The notes under the pieces are model-generated. The model made no database searches. It was not told the origin of the DNA and saw only the letters and a list, made by a program, of their open reading frames with translations. Positions 1 through 64,000 of a stretch of 64,000 nucleotides of DNA are shown piece by piece. The DNA is taken from positions 2,170,001-2,234,000 of the forward strand of contig JAGFBZ010000855.1 of assembly GCA_018398805.1 (NCBI GenBank). The letters are read 5' to 3'. Origin of the DNA: Hirundichthys speculiger (taxonomy: Eukaryota > Chordata > Actinopteri > Beloniformes > Exocoetidae). How positions within the stretch are numbered: the stretch's first letter is position 1; each line of letters opens with the position of its first letter. A program made the position numbers and the translations under genes.

Positions 1-3000
1 CCTGCAACCAATTTAGATAAATTCATCTGCGTCCACTTTAATGAGATGTCAGGGAGCAATGCGCAGACGGTAGCCTGATATTATACAGATGGAAGTGTGG
101 GGGGCCTTAGTGTAATCTTTTATGTGTGGTTGGTGATATGGAACATACGACTTGCGGTGGACTAGGAGTAACCCAGAGAGAGCACCCTGCAGATCTTTAC
201 ACAGTGTATTCTTTCTGACCTCAAATATTTGGTTTGTAAAATGAACTAGGGCTTATTCAGAGTAGATTCTCGGCCCCTCCTATTCACTCGATGGATAATG
301 CATTAATGAAACACTCAGTATCTGTAAACAGAGGAAGTGAGCAATCTGCTCTGGGTGAATAATATGGCCAAAAGTCCAAATGAGACTGTGAAATTGTGAA
401 AGAGCCAAGACTAATAACAGCATCCATTAGAAGATGAGAACATTGAAGAGGCATTGCTGAACCAGTGAGGAGCCAATGCAATAGGCACCCAGCTTGCATG
501 GAAACACTGCAGACATTCAGCTGATGGGTGGGTATTGAGCTCATAGTTAAATATAGATTTATCTTCCCTTCCTCACCACATAAAGATGCAAATTCAGATA
601 ATATCAGCCACCGTCTTTCCTCTCCTCAGGAGTTGTTAAAGTCAATGAGATCTTAAAACTCATGGCTGAAGATGTAGAAACATGGGTCTTGTAAAGAGCT
701 TTTCTGAGGTTCCCTTGGGAGCTCCTGGTTCAGTTTCCATTGACATCCATTGACTATGTATCCTGTGTTTTGCCTTGTGGCTTGAGTGTTTGCACACTGT
801 TGGATGGTTAGGAATGGGAAGTTGGCTGAAATAGCTTCACAATGGTTATTTTACCAAACGATAAGCTGTATTCTGTGGCTGTGAACCTTTGTACCACCAC
901 CTGGGTCTCTTTGAATTGTGTGGCAGCTGAAAAGAAGGACAGTGCAGAATGAGGATTTTTGTCATTCACTCCCACTCTTCTGCAGCTTCTTGTCTGCTTT
1001 CTTCTTTTCTCATCATTTTAAGTCCTCCACTGAAAAAAAAAAACGTCTTTATGATATTCCATTCTTAATTGCCAGACTTCCTAATTAGGAATGTTACCCG
1101 ACACACATCATACATTCATGCATTGAGGACATCCATCCTCTCTTAGAGAGAACTTACAGATTCATTGTTGGTTGTGCCCCCCTGCCACGCACAGAATCTG
1201 TGGTGAAACCAGTTTGCCATCTAGTGGCACTTGTACAAATAACCGTTTAGTAACATGGGGTCTATGATTGAGTCTCTGTGAGGAATGCCTTAAAGAGGGC
1301 TATAGGTGCAATCTTGGCCAACTGAGCTGTGTCTTAAGTCGGCTGCAGTGTCAGCCATCTCTTTATACTTCCCTGAATATTTAGATGGCTGGGAGTTAAA
1401 GAGAGCATTGTGTGCCAGTCAGAATGGTGAAAAATGCTAAGCTGCATTTGAGCCCCTGCCAGGCAGCTGTCGGCTTTGCCGTTCTCTTCCTGCCCCGACC
1501 GCTCCTCTTAACCCTCAGTAAACAACTGGAACAAATCCTATTTTATTGAGGCTTTTACCAAGTGCGAGGGATCTCTGCAAGCTCCAGTGCCCAGGCACTT
1601 TGTGAGCTTGTGCAGTGCCCTAGGATGGCACCCAGTGAGGGCAGTCAGAAGCAGGGAATTTGCACAGTCTGCCTCTAATTGGATCTTTAATAAGAAGCAG
1701 GTGAGGCTATGGTCCTCGCGCTGTCTTTTGTGACATGTCAAGCAAGCCGCGTAATCAATATACTATAAAGGCTACCTCAAATGCATTTGTAGCAAATTTG
1801 ACACAGTAAAATGAGTTTGGTGTGCTTGGCTCTGTAGCTGGTACAAATTTATGATCCTTTCACTCGTGGATCCTTAATATATTAGGACTAGAACCCAGGG
1901 TGATGCAAATATATGCAAGTCTTATCAATGAGAGCTGAGATTCATGGGAAACACACTGCATTTAATTAGACATATATAGAGCTAAATTTGGTTAAAAAAA
2001 AAAAAAAAGGTTTTTGGAGGATTTTGCAGGAGCTCTTCTTGCCTTTCTTGATCTTGTTAATTTTAATAATTTATTATGAAACCTGTTAAATTAGAAACAT
2101 TTAGAAAGGGAAGGGATGACATTTCTGAATTAATTGCAGAATAAATTAGCTTCTGTTGGTGGTATTGCTAAGTAATTGCTTGAATCTTGTCTGAATTTGA
2201 GTCCAAAGTAACCACTGGTTTGATTGAAGGACTGAGGGATCAGATGCATCTGTAATGTATGTGTTAGCTTTTCTTCCCCCAGCCTTCTGCAGGCCAGCAG
2301 CCAAGCCTTTTCACTGGGGAGTAAATATTGTGACAGGCTACGTGGTGGGCAGATGTCCGCAATGTTTGTGCTTTTTTTGGGTGTGAGAAAATGAGTTCTG
2401 TTCTTTGAGTCTGTGTGCACATTTGAGGCTCATTATCTATTATAAAACTGGAACAGAGGGAGGATTTCTTTGAGTTAATAATTCAGTTTAAGGATATTAT
2501 GTACGTTTGTCATTTTCACAGTTTTGTACGCATTTGTTAACAAAGCAAACACAGCTGCTGCTCATGAGCTAATCTGTCACTTCCTGTAAGCCCAGCACAT
2601 GGAAAGACAAAAGGCTCAGGTGGCCTGAGTACTTGTCCCCTGAGGAAGACTCAGGACTCAGCCCATGCAGAAAGAGTCGGAGCAGCATGCAAGTGGTTTT
2701 TATCAAGTAAAAATAGTCATCTTTCTCATAACATTCCTGCAGACAATACTGTCTTAGTATCATCAAATAATTTCCTCTAGGAGAACAATAATAGTCTACA
2801 TGTTTAAGTCAAGCAAATGAACAAAAATAACGTAAAACGTTGCATAACGTGATTGCATGTTAAGATATCACTCAGCAAATGGCCTGCGACTGTACATCTG
2901 GTTAAAGGTGAAATTATTGAAGTATTGAAAGGAATTAAAATTGCTCCACTATCTCTACAAAAGAGAAGCACTGTCCGTCACATCCCAGATTTGAGCTTGG

Positions 3001-5404
3001 TCTTAAGGTGTTCAACTCCTGAGGCTTCTCCAGCTTATCCTCTGACCCCTCTTGACAGGGTCATTTATCTGGTGGATTATGCAGTATTTGATGGTACATC
3101 TGCTTTCTATCTTAAACCCATTCTGCCTTCTCCATTTTACACCGCTGTGCTACCCCAGTATGGATAGCAAGACAATCGAACGTCTCAGTCCATGTTGACA
3201 TTTGGGATAAGGATTATGAAGTCATCATAAAGAAGTACCTCTTCGGTGCGTCACTGCTGCTGTTGACTTTGCTCTCAGATTGAGGCCTGTGCTGCAGGAC
3301 TGAGCGGAGCCTCGTGACTCTGCATTGCTGAGTTTAAGCCAGTCAAGGGTCAGGTGTAAATGAAGTCTATCCAAGGCCTTCTCCTTTCAGTTCTGATGTG
3401 TGCATTTCCTCCTTTTAGCGAGCACCAGTATGGAACAGGTAGTAAATATAAAACGTCTTTCACATCTCTTATATATGCTTTGCAGGTTTTAAGAGTAGAA
3501 TGGTTGAATAGTTAATGTGAGCACGTGTTTGGACTATTCAACACAAAAATGGTGGTTCACCTGACTTTCTCTCCTTCACGTTCCCTTCATCCTTCACCTC
3601 CTCCTCATGCCTCGCTTCCTTCCTCGTCCTCCTCGTTCTCTCCTTGCCTCTAATCTGCCGCAATGACCTGAAGGAGGGTTTCACACTGCGGCGCTCAAAT
3701 AATAATCAAGCACTAGGATGTTGTCAAATTTATAGGACTCTGAGCGTTGCATAGCAACAGAGATTGCCAGGACGATCCAACAGACGCTGGAAGTTGGGTG
3801 CGGAAAGAAACGGGCTGAGTGACAGAAAGCAGGGGAAGGAAGGAGGAATGACAAGTAAAAGCAGGAGACAGGGGAGAGGGATGAGATCAGAATGAAAGAA
3901 CAGTGATATCCACAAAGGGGGAGATGAATGAGAGATGGTGAAACACTAAAGAAAATGAGAAAGTTAAGGTTGACTTAGCTGGAAGAAGAGACTTGCTAGA
4001 CACAACTACCACTCTCTGGCCCTGTCAGCTTTTATCTTGATTCATTTACTAGCATAACATGGACATTTTTGCTATAGAAAATCATATGTTCATTTTAAAG
4101 ATAAAGCCATTTTACTTTTTCAGTTTAGGATTGTTTTTTTTTTTTTTTTACATTTTTCTATCTATTTATTTATTTTTTATCAAGCCTTTTTGTGATGAAG
4201 CTGAAATCCTCAGTTTTCATTTCCTTCTCGTCCTTGTTGCCTAGTGACTGCTGTGGGCTTTGGGCTGCTTTTCACCTCTGACATTTATCTGTCTTCTGGC
4301 ATTGGGTCTCGCCTTTCCTCTAAAAAGAAAAGAAGAAAAAAAGTTAAAATAACAGATAAATGGATGAGAATGGATGGACAGACAGGCAGATGGATCGCCT
4401 ACTGGACATCACATGATTCTTTTTAATGTGGACAGTGACATACTGAGTGATTTTTTGCTTAAGCTTTATTCTCACTGCTGTCTGATGTGAAATAATTTGC
4501 GCTATAGTGTGGTCAGGGAATAAGGATTTCTGTTTAAAATGATTTTCATTCACGTTAATCTGCTCCAGCAGTGAAGGTAGTCATTTCTGTCTAACAGTGC
4601 ACACAGAAATGTTACCACAACATTAACGCGAAGCATGTTTTACTTTTCCTAAAGCTGAATATACTGTATGATGCTTCAGGTTTTTCAGAAAGAGTAGATT
4701 TTGACAAAAATAGCTCAAATTTAGCTTTTAACCCAAAGAACGACCTAAAGTGTTTGAGTTTCACACGCGTCTAGTGTTTTGACGATGGCATGTTAACTAT
4801 GGCTTCAACACATAATTCAACCGAAGTTGATCGTAGTAAATTTAGTCAACACTTCACACTTGCGCTAAAGGCCAAACTCCATGAGCGCAGCATCTCATGG
4901 CACTACATTGACTGTTGGTATCTTGATTATCTCAGATTTCCAGAGCGGGTATGTCACTTTACAGGGGGTTATCTCACTGTGTCACTGGCAGGTGTTTCCG
5001 TTTGGGGAGTCAACTAAGTGCGAATGGTGATGACAGCTGCAGGACTAATTCTTTCTTGTCACCCTGTACACAGATTTGTTTAGGGATGGAGCGCTAAGCG
5101 GGGGTCCTCTTGAAAGAGATTTTTCAGTGAACTACTCTGGCTTGCTTTATGACAAAAATGATTGTCCGAGCTGATCATGTTAACATATATTGGAACAATA
5201 TTAATATGTCATCAGAGGAAAAAACAAAAAAAAAAAGGTTCAGCGTGGGCTTCCAACATAGACACCCCTGAATGCTATATCAGACACACAAAGATCATAG
5301 TGACTGCAGACAGAATACTTTATTACAAAGATTTCTTTGTGTGCCTTCTGTAATCCACAGCACTTCAATATTTGTATGGTTTATCTATAGGCCAGTATTG
5401 ATAT

Positions 5405-5600
5405 CAAGACCAGGGACGTTTATTTGTATTTCCTATTTCAGACACAAAGGCAAATCAAAGTGCTTTTCAAAGGCTTTAAGATGAAGAGAACAGGGAAAAA
5501 CCATGATGACATTAATAAAAACAGCCAAAGAATGCAAATAAAATCCATAGTGAAACCATAAAGGCAGTTTGAGACAAAAAAAGGAATAAAACAAAGCTTC
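5405..5600. repeat. Possible diverged interspersed repeat
   Basis: The wording of this stretch (a TTTATTTGTAT start, then CACAAAGGCAAATCAAAGTG and TGCTTTTCAAAGG) resembles a widespread fish repeat that often reads 'tttgtatagcacattt...caaagtgcttt'. A similar start is seen at about 29826. I cannot name the family, and no target duplication was found. Confidence 0.3.
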
Positions 5601-6295
5601 AACATGTAAAAACTTGTGTGACTAAAACCACTCACCCAGTCTTTACACTTCTTTATGACACAACCTTTTTCCTTTTGTTAAGGGCAGTTTTCAGGTAGAC
5701 AAGTTACTCCACTAACTCACACCAATCACATTATTAACGCGGCACAAAGTGACTGTGATTGAGGACTCCCGTCATGTACAATGATTAACAGTTGTTGCAA
5801 AAGTCATCATGATGGGAATCCAGTGTTTTGTTTTGTTTGTTTGTTTTTTGGGGGGGGTTTTGCTGATAGTAGGGATAGGAGACTTTCGAAGCTGGGATAA
5901 CATGCCCTAAGAAAAATGGAATTTTTCTTCCAAAGAAATTGAAACCGATATTCTAGCATGAAAAAAGAAATTTTGCTTTGCTTTACAAATCATTGTATAA
6001 CATGCAGGTAACAATGGAAGTAAAATCTCAGGTCTTTGGAGTAAACATCTAATCCTATTTGAGCTGTTCTCACTTCGCTTGATGGCAAGATCCATTGATT
6101 TATTTTCATGATATCATGCAAATGCATGGGCATGAAATTAGTCTGTTCTTTGGAGTTAAAAGAGATTTTAAGGGCAAGTGTGGAGAGATAATTTTGAAAA
6201 ACTGCATAATTCATGACCTACTTGGAATAATAGCACATGAAATATTCATAAGCTAAATTACTTATTTGTGTAATCTGCTTTTGTTGTTGCATGCA

Positions 6296-6309
6296 GGGGG
6301 GGGGGGGGG
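6296..6309. repeat. G homopolymer, 14 bases
   Basis: An uninterrupted run of 14 G directly follows ATGCA. It could form a G-rich structure and is a likely place for sequencing length errors. Confidence 0.9.
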
Positions 6310-7247
6310 CAGCAGTGGCGACTGGGGCTATAACAAAAAGTTTGATCTTTTTACAACCATAGAAGTGACTCGGTGTCAGTCAGTTACATTTCCTGTTTCA
6401 GAGATAATGAACACGTCCACCCTAACCAAGGGGCTGATTTGCGAGAAATTGATCCTGTACACAAAAGTCAGTTTTGAACCCACAAGTTTACACCCACATG
6501 CCCAAGCACCCAGTGAACACTTTGCGTCCCACTCTGACTGGTAGGCAGCCCTTCAAAGAGAGTATTTCATTGTGAAATAATCTTGGGTACATGAAGAAAA
6601 ACATTTGGAGATGCTGCTTTTGGACATCAAGGGAATATGAATTTTTCCAGCTCCTCTCTCATTCATGCTCACATTAAAGCGCGTATACTGAGGTCGTAAA
6701 GGTGCATTAACGGAGATGATCAAAAGATGCTGGTCAGGGCTTTGTTGGTACATCAAACAGCATGAACAGAGGATAGCACATTATACCCCAGAGGAGGCAT
6801 ACATTATTCCATTGTGTCATTATTAGGGTTAATATTTACTGTACTACACCTTGTCTTCTCTTTTCATAATCCAGTAATCTGTGGACTGCAAACAGAGATG
6901 TGCACACTCCCCATATGAGCATGAGCGCACATGCAAACAGATGATTAAAAGTGATAGCTCTGAGTGAAGTGAAGTTCCTTCCTTTGTCTTTGTTGCAGGC
7001 AAACGCACATGTCAAATTCGACCCAGTTAATCAAAGCATGCGCATACAGAGGGATGTCAGAGGGAAGAGTCGGGGGCGTCACTTTGTGATTCCCAACTTT
7101 TCTTTTAGCAGCCAGTGAGTCTTTGCCTCCACAGATCTACAGAGCCTGTAACTCAATGGAGGAAAGAAGTGTTTTTGTGTCACCCATTATACCGCATACA
7201 GTTGGAGAGAAATGCAGTTCTTCGTTACTGCACGTTAAGCTTATTCT

Positions 7248-7282
7248 CTGTATTAGGGTAATCATATTTAACCCTAATACAG
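7248..7282. repeat. Inverted repeat (hairpin), 12-bp arms
   Basis: CTGTATTAGGGT at 7248-7259 is the exact reverse complement of ACCCTAATACAG at 7271-7282, with an 11-base spacer. No function is evident. Confidence 0.7.
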
Positions 7283-7347
7283 GCATCTGCATTGTCTCCT
7301 ACTTTTGCCATAGATTATGTCCAATGAATTGATATTGGAGTATTATT

Positions 7348-7378
7348 ACAGATCTAACACAGTTGGCGTTAGATCTGT
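7348..7378. repeat. Inverted repeat (hairpin), 11-bp arms
   Basis: ACAGATCTAAC at 7348-7358 pairs exactly with GTTAGATCTGT at 7368-7378 across a 9-base loop. It lies 66 bp after another hairpin and may be part of a decayed palindromic element. Confidence 0.7.
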
Positions 7379-7959
7379 CTCGTGTGCTAATTCCAGCTAA
7401 TTCCAGACAACCCTCAACACAGATCCAGAGACACTTTGTTAGCAGAAAGTAACGTTGATATCCACACAGCGTTAGCCCCTTTTCTCACGAGGACATAAAA
7501 CCTCTCGATTTTACAACTTTGCCTCGGTTTAGAAAGTATTTCATCTCATTAAGACGTCAGCTTTCAAGACTTTTAGCATTGAGGCTTTGTGTAAGTGACC
7601 AAAAAAAGTGCCAAGTGTCTTAACATCGTTTTGCGGTGTTGGGGAGCACCAGCAGCGGCTGGATTGCCCTGCTCGCTGTTATATGTGCTCCTCAGGATGA
7701 TTGATTTGACCGAGGGAATCACACAGCTGGAAAGACGGCAGTAAACCAGAGGAGGGAACAAAGAGTAGTGGGCCACACAGGGCGCAGCAATTAAGCTGTT
7801 TTCTTGTTCTTAATTAAAAGCAAATTAGAGACTGCGACAGGAGTTGCTGTCTAGCCTTATTTGCTGGCAGCATGCATGCCACGGCGCACCTGTTGTTGTA
7901 CATTCACTCATTGTGGCTTTTAATAATTCATTTATTTATTTATTTGGTGCCTTCCCCAG

Positions 7960-60459
<52,500 letters not shown>

Positions 60460-63314
60460 GTAAGAATGCTGCACAGGAGCTACCCTGATCTGAACAGGTT
60501 TGATGTAGCTGTTTTTAAATAGTTTGGTCTAATTATGGCTCAATCAAACACAACGTGAGGCAGGAAGAAATAATGGAGTTAACATTTTCTCAAAGGAAGT
60601 CCCAACAAGCATCAGTACTGACCACCTGAAGATGTTTTCTTCTCTTCCCTTGATACTGTAGACCTCAGGAAATGTTTGGGATTTCCTGTGAAAATGAAGC
60701 TGAGCCAATAGAAGTTTTTCCATTTCAGTTTCCACTTCAGTATCAGTCATAGCAGTTGCTAGGATATGATCTTACTTTCTGTTTTGTAATTTTCTTCTTA
60801 CTTAAATTGTTTGAAAACATTTTCAATCAGTTTGATAATATTTGTGAGTCTACTAATAATATGTATGATATGCGCCATGTGTATGATATGATAAGTTAAC
60901 ATGACTAGATATTACAGTAGGTATAATCAAATGGAAAAGGTATTAGTTTAAATAGCACAACACCCCCTACTGGTAAAATATGGCAATTTCCCATGTTTCC
61001 TCAAAGTATTGTCTTGCATCTTCTATCAATTTAGTTAGGTTAAAGCCTCACTTAGACGTGGCCTAATTGTCCTTTCAGTAGCTTTACTACTGATTTCAAT
61101 TGATTGTGACAGACTAAAGCTTTCATAAAGCTGTAATCAAGACAGTGTATCTTGTGAAAATTGTCCTGTGTCATCATATGTACCAGTTATAGTGGAAATA
61201 AAATAAAATAAAAAATTTCTTTGATAGGGTTTGAACATTTCAGGATCCAAGACGCTCAACAATACATCAGTTGTAGAAACCTGGTTTATGGTTCAAAAGT
61301 TATAGTGGTAAAGACACTTTCATCAGGACACTCAGGGGGTTCTTTCTTTGGTCATACCTCACCTTTTAACCAAGCTGAAAATCAGTTACCATGCTGTATG
61401 TAACATCTTGGTAGGTTCCCAACAAGCAACCAGGGCTCTGAAAGCCCAATTCCCGTGGTGACGTAATTAATAACTTATACACAACAGCAGCACCAATAGT
61501 TTTGCATCAACTGGAAAGTCAGTGTCGAAGTTAGTGATAAATACAGCTTGTGTTTTCTTAAACCTTAACACTACTTTAGCAATCATGGCACTCCAATAGA
61601 GAGCAAAATTATGCAAGAAGGGAAAATGACATGTTCTGAAAACTAAAAAAACACATCTTACTGCTGTCCTGAACAAAAGAACCAAACCCATAATGTCAAA
61701 ATGTCCCCTGCTACTGTGGAAAGTAGATCACTTTACTGGTTTCCGGACTGCGTCAGCATTGAACCTAAAATCTCTCATATCATCTGTGCATAATGCATGT
61801 CTAGGGCAAAGGCAAGTTGGCTGTAGCTCCTCTGGAGAGGATAAATCACAGTAGTTGAAAGACATCATCTCTGGAGGCGCACAGTTAAGAGAAGCACCTG
61901 CGGCATAACTGGTGGGGGTTAGACTTAAGCTGCAGCCACATCTTGGAAAGAGTTGAGAAATACTTGAGCAAACTCATATGAATGCAGGTCCACAGCTCTG
62001 CTTTTCTCTCTGCTCTTAGATTTACAAGGCCCTGTGGGCCACAACACAAGATAATTTTTACCTGAAAATATTCCTCCACTTGGCTAGCGTAATGAAAGAT
62101 AGTTGGGATCCTGGGTATCTGCACATGTAACTTTCCTTTGATTTGTGAAGACTAGGCTATATAAATCACACAGGAGACTCATACAACTCAGATTTATCAG
62201 TTCAGCTCAAACGATAAGGAGAGGAATTCCTTGTGGAAGGCTGTAGCAGCGGTGAGGATGTTTAGATACTGGAGCAGGAGATTCTCAGTGAATAAGAATT
62301 ACTAATTACTTTGGATAATTCATGTGAATGTGGCCACAGTGGCCAGCTGCTGTCTTTGCCCTCACCTCCAGCCGTGCGTTACCTCTTAGCAGTTGCTAAT
62401 TAACAGAAGTGAACGAACGGCATGAACACACTAATTTAACAACTTGAAAAACAAAAATACATCTGATCATTATCTGCTCTTTTCCTCTGATATAACTGGT
62501 ATTACAGCACAGAAGTATTTTGTAGTTTATGTGTGAGCAGGTAAGCTATAGATGGTTGGGACAGTGATGGAAGGGACCAGCTTGTGTTTTCACACTGAGA
62601 TAAAAGAGAAAGCGGCTGCTTTTGTCCAAAGTGTGTTTGCTTTTGTCAAACTGTTGCTGGTCCGACCGATGTAATGGACACTCCTTTGGCAGGACTGCAG
62701 CAGAGGGTTTTTCACAAGCCTACCAAGATCCATTTAAACAATGTTGTTATCACCAGGTTTCAGGTCTCAGGAACAGTATATGTAACAGCATGTAAGAGAC
62801 CACCTCAACGAGCTGTTGCTAGGTAACAAGAGATATTGAAGAGATATTCAGAATATTAGAAACTGGGAAAAATATGTCCTTGCTGTTGTTCTCATGAGAG
62901 AAACAGAGGAAGTCATTAATTGTAAATTAGATCCTTTACTTTGAATACTTTTCTAAAGACAATTTGGAAACCATATGCAAAGTCACTTCTTGTATAATGG
63001 TCTATGACTGGATTCCCACAGATGTGCGGTACATCTGTGAAGATCATTTTTCTTCCCAGCAAAATGAACAGCAAATTTTGTTTTATTTACAGTTTGTTTG
63101 TAATTGTTAAAATCAAAAGGAGTTGATTTTGGGCCTAATTTAGTCATTTTTGGCTGGGATCTGGCTGGTACTGGATTTAAAAACCTGTTTTTTTAAGAGT
63201 TATATAAGAAAAAAGGGGTTTAAAAAAAAATCAAATAACAATTTATTGGCCAGTATTTTTTTTTTTATTGTGTCATTTCTTTCTTTGACACACACACACA
63301 CACATATATATATA

Positions 63315-63674
63315 CAGTCATGGAAAAAATTATTAGACCACCCTTGTTTTCAGTTTCTTGTTCATTTTAATGCCTGGTACAACTAAAGGTACATTTGTTT
63401 GGACAAACATAATGATAACCACAAAGATTGCTCATAAGAGTTTTATTTAAGAGCTGATATCTTACCATTTTCCATGGTTTTCTTGATTATAACCTAAATC
63501 ACTTAAGTTTTTACATCAATAACTATGGCGTTGTACTTCCAAAAACACTGCTTTTATGCATTCAGTGTTTTCTTTTCTGTCTGTTTTAGTCACATGATGA
63601 CGTTTAGTGGTACCAGGTATTAAAATGAACAAGAAAGTGAAGAAAAAATGGTGGTCTAATAATTTTTTCCATGA

Positions 63675-63677
<3 letters not shown>
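63315..63677. mobile_element. TA-flanked MITE (copy 2), opposite orientation
   Basis: A 363-bp copy of the 22193 element in reverse orientation, bounded by CAGTCATGGAAAAAATTATT and its complement and flanked by TA. By eye it differs from copy 1 by about seven substitutions and one 3-base gap. It sits between a (CA)n/(TA)n stretch and a long (TA)n tract. Confidence 0.88.

Positions 63678-63768
<91 letters not shown>
63678..63768. repeat. (TA)n microsatellite
   Basis: About 45 TA units start directly at the end of the MITE. Confidence 0.96.
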
Positions 63769-63770
<2 letters not shown>

Positions 63771-63806
63771 AATGAAAAATACTTTATTAATCCCAGAAGG
63801 GAACAA
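63769..63806 (-). mobile_element. LINE 3' tail fragment
   Basis: On the minus strand this reads CCTTCTGGGATTAATAAAGT then ATTTTTC, nearly the same as the tail of the LINE ending at 34312 (GGGGGATTAATAAAGTATTT). It may be a 5'-truncated insertion ending in the TA tract. Confidence 0.5.
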
Positions 63807-63863
63807 TAAATGACATCAATAATAATCAACAGCAATAATATATAGGATGTCTTGATTTGTTGT

Positions 63864-63868
<5 letters not shown>

Positions 63869-63901
<33 letters not shown>
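63869..63901. repeat. (TA)n microsatellite
   Basis: About 16 TA units near the window end. Confidence 0.93.
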
Positions 63902-63903
<2 letters not shown>

Positions 63904-64000
63904 CACACGCACACTGTATTTATATGTAATTTAATAGTTTCTTCTTTTCCTTACATTAGAGATAATGGCATGTCTAGATTTAAACATCATTCATTTATTT

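Larger units (their letters stand above)
1..7959. other. Intronic or 5' sequence with no supported exon
   Basis: No Gly-X-Y exon and no convincing TSPN-domain exon was found on either strand. Visible structure is limited to a pyrimidine-rich tract (about 3564-3660), a T-run (4135-4150), a diverged interspersed-repeat-like stretch (about 5405-5600), a 14-base G run (6296-6309) and two hairpins (7248-7282, 7348-7378). Because the first certain exon at 7960 is already collagenous, this is probably an intron of the same gene. Confidence 0.5.
60460..64000. other. Downstream intron, partial
   Basis: No further collagen exon, stop codon in frame or polyadenylation site that I could tie to the gene was found. 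Repeats occupy 63290-63901. Confidence 0.5.

Noticed and set aside
630..690. Possible exon reading VVKVNEILKLMAEDVETWV between a good CTCCTCAG acceptor and a GTAAAG donor
   Set aside because: It is only about 60 bp, the donor is mediocre, the phase leaves 2 bases and no partner exon was found; chance cannot be excluded without transcripts.
3420..3439. 20-bp candidate micro-exon between TTTTAG and GTAGTA
   Set aside because: It breaks frame and encodes nothing collagen-like; likely chance.
7001..7085. Open stretch after a TTTGTTGCAG acceptor
   Set aside because: No plausible donor and no similarity to collagen or TSPN sequence.

Overview
The window is vertebrate nuclear DNA, most likely from a percomorph-type teleost. 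It is AT-rich and intron-rich, and it carries fish-style Tc1/mariner copies, hAT, TTA- and TTAA-flanked MITEs, a LINE with a fish-type 3' tail, a tRNA-derived SINE and many long (TA)n tracts. There is no prokaryotic or viral gene set.

I can support one protein-coding gene. It is a FACIT-type collagen on the + strand, running from at least 7960 to 60459 and leaving the window at both ends. I call 36 exons, about 2,031 coding bases or roughly 677 codons, plus one doubtful extra exon near 10066. Most exons are 27, 36, 45, 54 or 63 bp, begin with a Gly codon in phase 0 and have clean AG/GT borders. The Gly-X-Y stretches are broken by non-collagenous segments: one across 19633-19844, one across 27120-28538, a CxxC-containing one across 34619-40855, one across 47194-48538, and one of about 50 residues across 54456-57220 that looks like a trimerising helix. 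The helical segment followed by a COL1 block containing GYRGQKGERG and GLPG repeats points to type XIX collagen (col19a1). This call rests on family knowledge, not on a search. The N-terminal signal peptide and TSPN-like domain should lie upstream, and the last exon(s) downstream.

Layout: 1-7959 holds no supported exon, only small hairpins and simple sequence. From 7960 to 32372 come the first collagenous exons, with a perfect 40-bp palindrome at 16391 and a TA-flanked MITE at 22193. From 32373 to 48493 is the transposon-rich part: a decayed LINE (32981), SINE (37577), Tc1 remnant (37985), Tc1 copy with recognisable ends (42466), TTAA-flanked MITE (44538), and a TTA-flanked element (47270) that contains a hAT MITE (47540) with a perfect 8-bp target duplication. 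From 48494 to 60459 are the last exons, with a second hAT MITE copy in opposite orientation at 55609. From 60460 to 64000 is the next intron, with a second TA-flanked MITE (63315), a LINE tail and TA repeats.

The most notable points are an apparent 1-bp frameshift in the 21767 exon, two pairs of opposite-orientation MITEs inside one transcription unit, and the nested transposon 25 bp from a splice donor. I found no convincing new biological system. The interest lies in how this collagen gene is built and interrupted.
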